Shown here: positions 26,301 to 35,589 of the stretch, in pieces | Layout: each line of letters begins with the position of its first letter | Numbering within the stretch: the stretch's first letter is position 1 | DNA from: Sapria himalayana | Lineage: Eukaryota; Streptophyta; Magnoliopsida; Malpighiales; Rafflesiaceae | Direction: 5' to 3' | NCBI GenBank assembly: GCA_029783825.1 | Contig: JAREIK010000343.1 | Coordinates: forward strand, 1,848,501 to 1,912,500 | Length of the DNA stretch: 64,000 nt | Translations under genes and position numbers: made by a program | Notes under the pieces: generated by a model | Database searches by the model: none | What the model saw: the letters and a program-made list of their open reading frames with translations, nothing else | What the model was told of the DNA's origin: nothing

Positions 26301-29300
26301 TTGTGTGCAACAAAATAAAATAAAATAGAAATTATTTGTGAGACTTACATCACCCCTACCAATTCCAAAATATATCTTTGGGAGAGCATATCCATTTATT
26401 TCATTATAGGTTTTTTTTAAAATATATATGTTTAGAATAACTATGATTGTAATTAAACAATTTTCCAGGCAGGGCACCATTATTCCAATAATAAGAAAAT
26501 GACTGACAGAAAACACTACAAAACATAATGAAATAATTAAATATTCCCTAGAACATACTCAGTGATAGACAAAAGATTTAGAAAATTTTTTTTGAGAGAG
26601 TTACTCAAACTAAAAGGACCAATTTAAAACTTTTCAACTAATATTTAACATCAAATAAATTGACAAACTAAAAGGATAAATACTTCATTGTAAATATTAT
26701 TTTGATACTTTACACATATATCACAATGAAATTAATCATAATTGTTAGATATAACATAATTCTCCTACAATCTACAACAAGGAAAAACTACCAAACAAAG
26801 CACTTTTGAGATTGTATTGGGATACTAATCATGTAAACTAAGCACCATCATAATGAGATATACGGATTCAAATCAAACAGCCTATCAATTTATCAAGGAG
26901 CAACAAAAACAAATATCTTTAACAAGAAATTGTCTAAACAAAATTGTTAAATAATCCAAGAAATAAGCAAATAACAAGAGATGAGATATACAATATTAAA
27001 TATACAACTTGGTGCATGTGAGATTACATTTGGTATTTCAACATAGTGGACACCTTTTCGCATATTTGATAAAGTGAAAAAATATCTTACCAACTCAAAT
27101 TACCCTATCGTCAAAGCTTAAAATAGATTTGATCTTTCATTTTAGTATATTAAAGTCCTTTCATGAAAATCATGATTATACAAAAAAAAAATTTATCTAA
27201 CAATCACAAGAGAAAAAATGTCGTATGCTAAAGATGTGATAAGTATTTTGATTAATTATAATATTGGACAATATACGTATATACAAAGAAAAGAAAACTT
27301 GATAAAATAAAAAATATAACCCAACCCAAAACAAATTAGGAACCAACTAAATCATAGAGATAAATTTAGAAATAAATAATCAAATTTGACAATAAAAATA
27401 TGACAAGAACATCATCAAAATAGGTGGAGAAAAATTATCACAGCCAAATCTTTTGGTGAAGCATGAACCAAACTAAACCTAAAATAGGATGGGGTCCCTC
27501 ATGAATACTAGACAATTCCAAAAAGCCTTGAAGTATCCTAGATGAATTCAAAAATATGTAAAGGCTCAAGTCTAATATAGGTGTTCTTGGATTTTGATAA
27601 ATTTTCTTTTTATTTCCTATTGTATAAAAACATAATACTTAACGCAATCTCGATTCTTGGCAAGGGAAGCTCTCTATATATAAAGAGAATTTCCACTCAC
27701 TTGTATTCATCAAAAAATTTTAAAAATTATTTATAAATTTATTTTCTCTCTCTAAAAATTTATCTCTTATTCAGCTTGTTTGTGTGATTCACTTGTGTAA
27801 AGCAAGAGTCACCTATCTTGGACTCGTAAGAAGAACAATTCCTAGTCTAAGGTATCACGATAATTGCTCCAAAGATTATTTTTCAATCTATTCCGGACTC
27901 TTCGATTTTACAGCAAGCACCTCTATTCACTTTCATGGCAAATATTGTGAGAAAAATTGTTTTGCTCTACAACATCTTCTCTATCACATACACCAAACAA
28001 AATGTTTGGTGCTATTGCTTCCAATCTTTAAGTATGCTAATTTTTCAGTCAAAACATCTCAAGAGCCTATCTATCATTTTCAATATGAGCACAGGGATTC
28101 ATAACTACATTAACACAAAAAAAATTGCAAAATATGGTATTATTTAAAAACAAAAATCATACACTAATAACAAAAAAAAACTCACCTTATAAATGAAACA
28201 CAAAAAATAAGTACACAAATAAATAAGATTATAACAACATATTAAAAAAATTAAAATTAAACCAAAGCCAAATCATTATATTATTTTACAAGATCAAATA
28301 ACAATTAGAGTAATAGAGAATCAAAAAATTATGAAAAAAACTGACATAAAAATAAAAAAAAAACATATAGTCAAATCATTGTATTATTTTACCAAACATA
28401 ATTTACTTAATAACTAAAAATAATTATTAAATTTTTTAGTGTTAATAGTTATTAAGCTCATTTACCCAATGCCCACAAATCATAGGACACCACATTTTAA
28501 CTAAGCTACTAGTAACTAGCAAACCATGGCTAATCATAATCATGAAGTGGACTATTTTGTTTTCAAATGAGTATTTTTTTTATATTTTATTAATAAATTA
28601 TACTATTAAAAAAAAGCTTGTTAATTTTTTTTAAAGTGAGCTAAAAATGATAGATCACTAAGTTAGTAATAATCAATATTTATTAACACGAAGTGGCCTA
28701 CTTTGTGCTAGTATTGCATAATATGGCCTATTTTACATTTGTTAAAATAATGAAGAGATCGTTAGTGAAAAATTCAAGTAGACACGAATTTTTTTTCCCA
28801 AAAATAATAGAAAAACATAAAGAAAATATTAAAAAAATAAAATATAGAACATATCCTAGCAAAAGAGAGCAATATTTAATAACAAAAATTTTTTCCACTT
28901 TTCTCATTTATCTCTAATCCAAACAAAATGATTAAAAATTCTTATTCTAACCCATTTTCCATCTAATCGATAAGAAATTAAACAAAACATACAAACCAAT
29001 AGTTCTATGATGAAGAAGCAGCTTTACCTTATGATATAGGAAGCACTTCTGGTGCAAACTTTACAAATAGCTGTGTTGGATTCACAGCGTTGAGCATTCT
29101 AGAAATGAACAAAGTCTTAACTTGTGAAAAATAAACAAAGAAGAACAAAAGAAATAAAAATTGGCATTCTAAAAATGTACAGACTTAACTTGTGAAAAAT
29201 AAACAAAAAACAAAAGAAATAAAAAGTTACCCTCAATAATATTCTAGCTTATTCCTTGTTATATAGTGAATTATAAACATTACATATATACCTTATTAGG

Positions 29301-31180
29301 AGTACAACTAAAATAGTTGGAATTTCAAGGATGTTTAGATAATTGTAATTTGTGATTCAGATGAAGAAGTAGATCATACCAAGTACATATGACTAACATA
29401 CTTTAGTAGATAATCTATAAAAGATTAATATATCAACAATCTTACCTACAAGAGTCAGAGAGATAAAGAGGCTACATCTAGTAAGTTTCAAATATGAGAC
29501 ATATCACCCTTAAATAAATAAATACATTTGACATCAACCAATACATAGCCTCTAGCACATGTATGCAGCATGTAATATAAGAATTTCTCAGGTAATTAAC
29601 CATCTCAATATTAAATATAATATTAGATTTTGTGCAATCACATAAGCTATGATTCAAATAGAAAATAGAATTGAAAAAACATATACCATAAAATTAAAAT
29701 TGATTTAACAAAATTAAAATATAATATTACAAACACTATGTCCTAGACGAATATTTGTTTGATTAAGAAGATGCTATAATACAACTATTTGACTTAGAGC
29801 ATTATGATTAAGAAAATTAATAATAATAAGAATATTCTAAATATTAAGATATTGCACACATAAAAGGCATTAGAATGAAAAACCATGTTGCATGTGAATT
29901 AGACCAGACAGCTCATGAAAAAAATCTTAAATTGAAAAATTAGTAAAAAAATATAGGTGAAAGAGCATGCCATCAAAAAATTGAATGAAAATATCATTTA
30001 CAAAACATATTTTCAATATCATCAAAATCAACCATGTTAATTTTATTTTTTCAATCAAAATAAAATTTCCACAAAATAGATAACATGAATATCTAACTAA
30101 ATATTTTTAATTAGAACCATGTATAATTCCTATTCTCATAGATAAATCATATAAAACATCTATTTCTTAAATTATTCTCAATAAATTTGCTAAGCTTATA
30201 ATTTTTAATTTTATTTTTAAGAATTTTATCACAAATTTATCTTTTACATACACATCATTACAAGAATCATTTTATGCATATCTCAATTCGAGTTGAAAAT
30301 GTAAAAGAAAAAAAACAACAAAACTTGAAAGCTACCATTTAATAAAATAGGATTTCCAAACTAGAATTCGTGATGGCATTTGAGAAACACAAAATTATTT
30401 AACAGATTAATATCCTGACACACTTGAACAACATCAAGAATACACTTTAATGATGATAATTAAACAAATCATACCATATTCGAGAAGCAATTAATCCATG
30501 TATTTGGTTCATCAAACATATGTTCTTGTTGATGACATTATTTTGTTTATTTTTGAATCACAATGTTGGTTAGCCATTCTTATGCTCAGTCCTAATGGCA
30601 CCTAAACTGCAACATGTTCCCGATTGAAAGAACAGGCATAATGAAGTTACCTTTTTGTGCTTTCCAGTGACCTTGATGCCGCTGCGATCAGATTTACCAA
30701 CATTAAAATCAACTGATATGATCCCCCCTGCATCCTTAAAAGCAATGTGCGAAGCAGCTAACCCAATGATACACAAACTTTTGATCCACAAAAGTAAAGA
30801 TAAAGCATCAATAGATAAACAATCAGGTTTAGTTCTATAATTAGAATAATTCCCAAAATTTACCCGTTGGCATGGCGATATATGTAATGATCATGCCCTG
30901 GTTTAAGAAAATCTGCTTGATTTCATTGACAAATTAGTATCCGAAAATTTAAAAAATCACGATCAGCGTGTCGATGGTGGATAGGGCTTGAAAAGGGAAA
31001 ACCTGGAGCGACATAAGAAGTGAAATTCGTTTCAATAGCAGAGGGAGGAATGATAGGAAGGAGATTTACATCGGGGACCAAAAGCTTATGCAACTCATTG
31101 TCTTCCTCAATCGCAGCCGATGACATTTCATTTCGGTTTGAATCACCTGGCCATATGTTCTCCAAATCCCCTGGCGCCAT
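17307..31180 (-). CDS. ABITRAM: ABITRAM/Simiate (FAM206)-like protein, six exons
   Basis: Exons in transcript order: 31180-31003, 30897-30864, 30777-30651, 29098-29028, 17592-17520, 17396-17307. They join in frame to 573 bp (190 residues), and all five introns are GT-AG. Exon 2-3 encodes DHYIYRHANGLCIIGLAASH, then VTGKHKK. Exon 4 gives NAQRCESNTAICKVC, exon 5 CCVKGNLLEVNKRL, and exon 6 REGYIAILMPKPADWL. This order matches the animal ABITRAM family (a biotinyl/lipoyl-like single-hybrid fold, about 180 residues), which is described as an actin-linked transcription modulator in nuclear speckles. The plant role is not established. The start at 31180 has a good context (AAGAAGATGGCG). The N-terminal 60 residues are acidic and less conserved. 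Intron 4 is about 11.4 kb and full of transposons. The last codons are altered by a 4-bp duplication (see findings). I am confident in the family; expression is untested. Confidence 0.9.
17317..17324 (-). repeat. CTAG tandem duplication near the ABITRAM stop
   Basis: CTAGCTAG lies in the last exon. As written, the protein ends ...KITLLASPP. With a single CTAG the frame would continue for ALHDEYSKLQLSG and stop at 17276, which looks more like the charged C-terminal helix expected after the PKPADW motif. The sequence shows the repeat and both frames; which allele is ancestral is inference. Confidence 0.6.
18091..18620 (-). mobile_element. 3' LTR of a minus-strand Copia element
   Basis: On the minus strand it runs from just after a purine tract to ...TACCCAACA at 18091. 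It contains GGATGTAGCTAGTCGTACTG and GAACCACGTTATTTT, the GACGTAGGC...GAACCACGTAA-type words common near the 3' end of plant Copia LTRs, followed by CTGTATCTTAATCTCACTACA. The start is fixed only to about 10 bp. The 5' LTR on the high-coordinate side was not identified with certainty. Confidence 0.65.
18619..18633 (-). promoter_or_regulatory. Polypurine tract of the minus-strand Copia element
   Basis: The minus strand reads TTAAGGGGAAGATTAA just before the LTR. Plant Copia elements usually carry TTGAGGGGGAGTGTT here, so this is a slightly decayed tract. Confidence 0.55.
18900..19640 (-). pseudogene. Ty1/Copia reverse transcriptase remnant
   Basis: Read on the minus strand across several stops and frameshifts, the peptides follow the Copia RT order. 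Near 19600-19480 are GYKCVFILKICPDEKVNHFK and ILRYLVWTIKTL (cf. GCKWVYKIKxxPDGxxxRYKARLVAKG...). Near 19370-19240 come LVDDMYLEQS, CVVYRL and LYGLNQSPR (cf. VYMEQP..., LYGLKQSPRAW). Then ...LFLWMILI, ELAIIQLNEYF and FLIKDLMDKAYLM (cf. YVDDIxxTG, LKxxLxxxFxxKDLGxLKYFLG). It is inactive. The element is in the same transcriptional sense as the ABITRAM gene that hosts it. Confidence 0.8.
19641..20814. other. Decayed upstream part of the intronic Copia element
   Basis: By position this should be the integrase to RT linker on the minus strand, but I found no convincing motif. It is AT-rich with many stops. Confidence 0.35.
20815..21570. repeat. Diverged repeat pair (20815-20985 and 21370-21570)
   Basis: Both copies share TCTCTACTAAGTCTGAGTGTAT, CAAATAATCCCTACTCAAA-like and TTGATTGACATATAGxATA words in the same order and orientation, followed by AACTxAxxCTGAGAAT. 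The spacing is about 560 bp. They probably belong to LTR or leader sequence of the intronic Copia element. Confidence 0.6.
21030..22545. repeat. Second diverged repeat pair (21030-21240 and 22320-22545)
   Basis: The shared core is a CACTATTGTGTxCTTxTGC segment followed by CACTATAGTC(G/A)CACA, a TTTGTGCACTATTGTAG segment and AAAATGAGAAA. The CACTATTGTG/CACTATAGTC words are themselves near-palindromic repeats. The copies are about 1.3 kb apart in direct orientation. Confidence 0.6.
22546..24062. other. Very AT-rich intronic sequence, nothing recognised
   Basis: Long A-rich runs, no open frame of note, no transposon ends seen. Confidence 0.4.
24071..24567. mobile_element. Non-autonomous hAT element (Dart-like MITE), 497 bp
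   Basis: It begins TAGAGATGTCAATCAGGTC and ends CATTTTACACCTCTA (inverted ends), flanked by TATCTAGC (24063-24070) and TATCTAAC (24568-24575), an 8-bp duplication with one mismatch. The interior is GC-rich with repeated GGCACGG and GGCCTGGTCTGG words, including five tandem GGCAC units at about 24443-24470. The length differs by one base from the element at 16569-17066, so the two belong to one family. It lies inside ABITRAM intron 4. Confidence 0.88.
24576..26005. other. AT-rich intronic sequence, no gene seen
   Basis: Positions 25190-25600 are slightly less AT-rich and may be decayed retroelement coding, but I could not match it to a family. Confidence 0.35.
26006..26343 (+). repeat. 169-bp tandem duplication
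   Basis: Unit 1 starts at 26006 and unit 2 at 26175, both with ACAAGAATATCACAA. They run in parallel through AATGCACTCCTAA, TTTTTGCAAGATAATATTAGTGACA and AAAATTTATCTTGT to AAATTATTT(A/G)TGAGAC, with roughly 10% substitutions and small indels. Confidence 0.85.
26344..27589. other. AT-rich intronic sequence, no gene seen
   Basis: No domain similarity in any frame that I could recognise. Confidence 0.4.
27590..27960 (+). promoter_or_regulatory. Promoter-like retroelement leader (plus strand)
   Basis: A strong TATA box (CTCTATATATAAAGAG at 27672-27687) follows GGCAAGGGAAG. A pyrimidine-rich leader leads to CTAAGGTATCACG at 27857, which weakly resembles a tRNA-Met primer site. The layout is that of an LTR retrotransposon R/U5 or an endogenous pararetrovirus leader. 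No coding sequence supports either choice. It is antisense to the ABITRAM transcript. Confidence 0.35.
27961..29020. other. AT-rich intronic sequence, no gene seen
   Basis: Open frames at 27784-28147 and 28693-28917 on the plus strand are short, overlap in two frames and carry no recognisable motif. Confidence 0.35.
29094..29230 (-). repeat. 70-bp tandem duplication covering the exon 4 acceptor
   Basis: GCATTCTAGAAATG... at 29094 recurs as GCATTCTAAAAATG... at 29164, with the following AACTTGTGAAAAATAAACAAA and ACAAAAGAAATAAAAA words also duplicated. On the minus strand this gives two successive 3' splice-site copies, TTTTTAG|AATGCC (upstream) and TTTCTAG|AATGCTC (used in the gene model). 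Confidence 0.85.
29231..30645. other. ABITRAM intron 3 remainder, no feature seen
   Basis: AT-rich sequence without repeats or open frames of interest. Confidence 0.4.
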
Positions 31181-31296
31181 CTTCTTCCGTTCGTTTGCCC
31201 CACAAGATCACCCACAACAAAAAGTTATAAGAAAATTACGCAGACTAGTTAGAAAAAACCAAAGGCCAGCAATCCAGTATTTTGAATTTAGTGTTA

Positions 31297-33175
31297 GAGA
31301 TGCCAAACTCGAAAAATGAGTTTTGGCATTGTCAAGTAGCATCCAAACCCCAAAATACTCCAAATATGGGGTGCCAAATATCATTTTGGCACCTTAAAAA
31401 TTTTTTTTTACTCCAATGGTAGGTGCCATAATGAAATGTCATTTTAATACTTTAATATATTTTTTTTAATTAATATTTTAAATTTCAATTCAAAACATAA
31501 TAAATAACGACTAAAAAATAAAACCCCACTTTTTCATAACTTCTATCTTCGAGTTATTCCAATATGTTGCAAAAATTTGGTTCATACTGGTAGTATTGGT
31601 TTTCATAATTTTCATCTCATTTTGCATTTGAATTTCTTGCACTTGTTTTTCTTCAATTTCTAACTGTTTGCGATGTTGCTCCAGTGCTATCTCCTGTTGC
31701 GCATAAATCTTTTCATGTCGCTCAATTTTTGTCGTTCTATTTCCATTCTTTCCTTCCAGTGATGATAATCTAGTGATCTTTCATCATCAATTTGTTTATC
31801 TTTGCTTTTAAGTTTTTTCTTCGAAGCTTTTTTGCCCAATGGTCTTTTGAGATTGAGAGAGAACGATGGTTCAGTATTGTCCCCTAAATATGCAGTTGAA
31901 TAGTTGGATTCAACATAAATTGATTCAGCAGGACTACTAGTTGAATGAGTTTTTGCTCTCTTATTGCTGGTCAAATTATCATTCCATTTCCGCTCCATTT
32001 TCAATATATTCCAACAATGCTCGTATTGAAATGGTTTTCCAATTATCTTAGCAAATATTTCTTTCGCTTCATTAACCTAAAACCATTTGAAATAATTCAA
32101 TAAATTATTAAGAAATCAAATCTTGCTAGTGTTTGAATTTAAAATATAAATCTTACATTATCTTGCTCGGTATGTCCACTTTGTCGTAGTTTTTCTATTT
32201 GACAATAAAAACCGATAAATTTACTGCATTTTGTATTTATATCACTCCAACGACTTTTAATAGAAAATTGGGAACGCCTTTCATTATTACCTCCATTAAG
32301 TTTTAAGTATTGTGATATTCTTTGCCAGAATGCACCACTTTGTTATTGATTCCCGGTAATTAAATCTTTGCTCATATTAAGCCACGCTGACACAATTAAT
32401 TTATCTTCTTCAACAGAGAAATTATTTTTCCTTTGCAATTTTCTCACATTTGGGATGATTTCATTTTGTATTGGTGCCAAATCTGTTGGATTACTCTGTA
32501 TAATATCATCATATAAGTCGGTCTCGTTCATTAGCAAATCAGTTAATGAACCATGATATTGCAAATTCATCTACAAAAAAAAATATTTTAATTAATTTAT
32601 ATAATGAGTAATTTATAAAACATTCAATTGAATCTATTAAAAATTAAAATTATAAACAATTTAAAAAATTAGAAAATTATATACATTAATTATAAAAATC
32701 AAAATATAAAATAAAAGAGAAGGAAATATTTTTTTTTTTGGAAATATTTCTCTTTTGCAGATTTTAATGGAAGGAATGCAAGGTTGGAATGCAAGGTTGG
32801 AATGCAAATATAGAAGACAAAAAATAAATTTTTTAGAATTTTTTTGATTGCTGGAAGGAAGATGTGTAGCAGAGCATTCAAAAAAAAAACAAAGCTGGAT
32901 GGAATTGATTTGTGCAGCAGCCTATTCAAATTTATAAATTAAATTAAAATATATCCGTTGGATATACACGTTGATATGTACAGTAAAATAACCATAGTTT
33001 TGCATCTTTAACTTTCTCTCTCCAATTTTGCCATTTATGGCACCCTAATTTCACGGATGCTATTTTGGCAACCCAAATGTCATCCTCGTTGGAGTGAAGA
33101 AAAGTAATATTTGAGGTGCCATTTTGGCAGTTACGGGGATGGCACCCCGTTTTGCAACTCCGGTTGGAGTTGCTC
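31297..33175 (-). mobile_element. PIF/Harbinger-type derivative carrying ORF1 only
   Basis: The left end is TTA|GAGATGCCAAACTC and the right end, reverse-complemented, TTA|GAGCAACTCCAACC. Both ends carry inward-facing GGGGTGCCA, CATTTTGGCACCT and ACTCCAAYG words. The 3-bp flanks (TTA left, TAA right) fit the TWA target preference but are not an exact direct repeat. It contains a Myb-like/NAM-associated ORF1 and no DDE transposase ORF2, so it is non-autonomous. The left end lies 117 bp upstream of the ABITRAM start codon. Confidence 0.8.
31511..32570 (-). pseudogene. Harbinger ORF1 (Myb/SANT-like, NAM-associated C-terminal domain)
   Basis: On the minus strand it starts at 32570 with MNLQYHGSL and passes KNNFSVEEDKLIVSAWLNMS, then an in-frame TAA after GNQ. 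It continues QSGAFWQRISQYL, KSRWSDINTKCSKF, GFYCQIEKLRQSGHTEQDN, then a short GT-AG intron (about 32155-32080), VNEAKEIFAKI, FQYEHCWNIL and a lysine-rich stretch. A frameshift near 31715 then leads to EIALEQHRKQLEIEEKQ and a stop at 31511. This is the usual order of the PF14303-type ORF1 of Pong-like elements (often annotated as glutathione S-transferase T3-like). With one stop and one frameshift it is only recently dead. Confidence 0.82.
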
Positions 33176-33565
33176 TAAAGACGTCCTATTCAGTTAGTTT
33201 TTTTTAGTCACATCAGAATCCTGCTCGAAAAAACCCTGCTTTATTCAACTCCAACCCCTCTAGCACTAATCAGATCAAACCCTCCTGCCACCTCTCCTCT
33301 TAAAAAACTAGTCACTATTTTTTGATCCGATTAAATCCATAAACACGATACAGTATCAGAGATTTAAGTATCATATGGAAATAATGTGTATTAAATAAAA
33401 AATCTTAAATATAATACTATTTTTAAAAATATTACCAAACTAGTATATCTGAAAACAACGTGACAATGACCATCGTTGTGAACGATAGTCATTGCCACGG
33501 TGTTAAATATTAAAAATCAAAATCCGGAGTTGTGAATGCTGGCTATTAAAAATACCGTGGAGATC
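33176..33565. other. Intergenic sequence, nothing recognised
   Basis: There is a GATAGTCATTGCC/CAATGACCATCG inverted word pair at about 33467-33496. No gene is seen. Confidence 0.35.
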
Positions 33566-33568
33566 CCA

Positions 33569-33973
33569 TTATCATTATCTCAACTCGCCCCAAACCTCTC
33601 GCCCCTCGCCTTTCATGGAGCTCCAGTGAGCTCGATGTGGAGCTTGAGGAACTCTTACGAGCTCCATGTTGGAGCTCTAGTGAGCTACTTTGTGGAGCTT
33701 CGTCGAGCTCCAGCAAGCTCGCTGGAGCTCGACAATAGGGGTCGACGAAACTCCACGAAAGAGCTTGCTGAAGTTTCATCGTGGAGCTCGACCGAGCTCC
33801 ACCGAGCTCGAAGTGGAGCTCATTGGAGCTCCATCATGGAGCTTGACGAAGCTCCTTGAGCTCCACCGAGCTCATTGGAGCTCCTCGAGCTCCATCGTGA
33901 AGCTTGTTGGAACTCCATGAGGGGCGAGATGAAGGTAGAGGGGCGAGGGGCAAGCTAAGATAACAATAATAAG
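33569..33973. mobile_element. Foldback-like element packed with GAGCTC palindromes
   Basis: The outer arms are inverted: the left arm is TTATCATTATCTCAACTCGCCCC, continuing CTCTCGCCCCTCGCCTTTCATGGAG. The right arm, reverse-complemented, is TTATTGTTATCTTAGCTTGCCCC, continuing CTCGCCCCTC...CTCGCCCCTCATGGAG. Between them about 15 GAGCTC hexamers occur in about 275 bp (33618-33892), usually as TGGAGCTCCA or CGAGCTCC spaced 10-20 bp. Because the hexamer is its own reverse complement, the whole stretch can pair with itself in many registers. Open frames on both strands here are by-products of the repeat. Confidence 0.7.
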
Positions 33974-34010
33974 ATATTAATTTTTCATTTGAGTGTTACA
34001 TATATGAATA

Positions 34011-34011
34011 T

Positions 34012-34055
<44 letters not shown>
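34011..34055. repeat. (TA)n(TG)n microsatellite
   Basis: ATATATATAT runs directly into about 17 TG dinucleotides. Confidence 0.95.
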
Positions 34056-34056
<1 letters not shown>

Positions 34057-34900
34057 TTATTGATTAATTTAATTTGATGCACTTTAACATATTTATAGAC
34101 AATATATGTATGTGAGTGTCACCCAACTAAATCTTAGAGATGTGGACATTCTCCTCAATTCAATGTTCATAAAAGTTGAGGGTAGTATATTTATGGGATA
34201 TTAATTTTTTGGTTTTTTGTCAAAAGTATAGTTGATTTATGCTTTTAACATGTCTGATTATTTTTTGATTTTATGTGATTTAATATTTAATTTTTATGAT
34301 TTTATCCTTGATAGATAAATATAAAATATTTTGTTTTTTCTATATGAGAAAAATACAACTTCAAGCCATTGCTAAATATCTAAGAAATTAATGCAGCCCT
34401 CATCAACTCATTTAAATGTAAAATTACTTTCAACTCATCTTTGGAAATAATTGATTTTTGTTATGAGAGTCCATTCATTTCACAAATATAACAGACATCA
34501 TATATAAGATAATTTTTGTTGAGTATGCTCGACTTGGGGGGCTGACCAAGTTGTACATAGTCGTATTAATGTTTGGTTATTTTCATTTTAAAATGATAAT
34601 ACATCATTGTTATTTTAAGCTTTGGTATTTATTTTTATAGTTATTGCTATTTTTGATTCTTTTTTTTTGTTTACTTGCATGTGTGGAGCACAAAGAACCA
34701 TTAAACTGGGATAAATTTATCACATCTTGAAATTTAAAAAACAAAATTTATAACAAGAGGCATGCATGATGCCTCTTTGACACTCATCCAATATTTATTA
34801 CAATAAAAAAATATTATACAAAATAAAAGGGCGTGACTACAACTTATTTATGATATTTATGTAATATAATAAATAAGTTACTACAACTTTAATATAAATA
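34056..34900. other. Intergenic sequence, nothing recognised
   Basis: AT-rich; no open frame, transposon end or RNA gene seen. Confidence 0.4.
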
Positions 34901-34904
34901 AATT

Positions 34905-35199
34905 TTGGATAGCACGCATGTACTTCCAGGAGGCAGCCAGAGGCCGAGGGGAAGGGAGCCAGTGTCTGCAGAAGACTTCGTTAGATCTGCACGCCCTAGA
35001 TTCCAAGTGACTTTACTTGTATTCGTACGCTTAGAGTTGCTAGGAATTGTGGTTTTACTTGTATTCGTGCATAGAACCCTTAGGGTGCGTAGGACTTGGC
35101 GGGCTGGCTTAAATCGGCCAGTCTTTTAGTCTTCGGTACAAAAAACTCTTTTTTAATTAATAAAATGCGGCCATACCATCGGCCTTTCCAAAAAAAAAA
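34905..35199 (+). mobile_element. 5'-truncated LINE, 3' end with poly(A)
   Basis: GC-rich relative to its surroundings, it ends AAATCGGCCAGTCTTTTAGTC, AATTAATAAAATGCGGCC, CGGCCTTTCC and a run of ten A (35190-35199). This is the same 3' end as the minus-strand copy at 11066-11201. It is longer 5', with a near-duplicated TTTACTTGTATTCGT segment (at 35014 and 35054). No clear target-site duplication was found on this copy. Confidence 0.8.
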
Positions 35200-35589
35200 T
35201 CATTATATATATTATTATTATTAAAAAATATCAGTATTATATGTAACATGAATGAGAAATATTATACGAATTAATCATGAATGGATGAATATTTGATTAA
35301 TTGATGAGTTTTTGACTAATAAGTTTATAGCAAGGATTGAGGATTTTGTTGGTTTTACTAAAAAAACACCTTCAATTAATGGATGGAACGAACATAAGAT
35401 GCACATGTAATGATCGTAAATGTTAGAATCAGAGTTTTCAAGATATAGACACTGTGCGATTCTATCTTGCAAAAAAATTGATTTGTTATAAACTATTATG
35501 TTTGGTATAAACATGAGGAAATAATTATGCCACAAATAACAAAGCATTATGTACATAGAAATGTTGATTCAAATATTGATGCAAAAAAT
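35200..35589. other. Left flank of the CACTA remnant, 5' end not located
   Basis: No CACTA terminal motif (CACTACAAGAAA type) was found. The minus-strand open frame at 35275-35556 has no known domain. Confidence 0.35.

Larger units (their letters stand above)
17593..29027 (-). other. Giant intron 4 of the ABITRAM gene (about 11.4 kb)
   Basis: The donor is GTAAAG at 29027-29022 and the acceptor TATGACAG ends at 17593. The exons on each side join in frame (ATA AG | A TGC TGC gives I-R-C-C). The other introns are 105, 86, 1552 and 123 bp. The intron holds a minus-strand Copia element (18091-20500), LTR-like repeats (20815-22545), a hAT MITE (24071-24567), a 169-bp tandem duplication and a promoter-like block (27590-27960). 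The rest is AT-rich without features. Confidence 0.85.

Noticed and set aside
33536..33920. Three overlapping open frames on both strands in the GAGCTC region
   Set aside because: The repeat unit lacks stops in several frames by chance. The residues are periodic SSxxELxx-type strings with no domain.
34905..35129. 74-codon plus-strand frame in the LINE tail as a host gene
   Set aside because: The segment shares its 3' end with the LINE fragment at 11066-11201 and ends in poly(A), so it is retrotransposon sequence.
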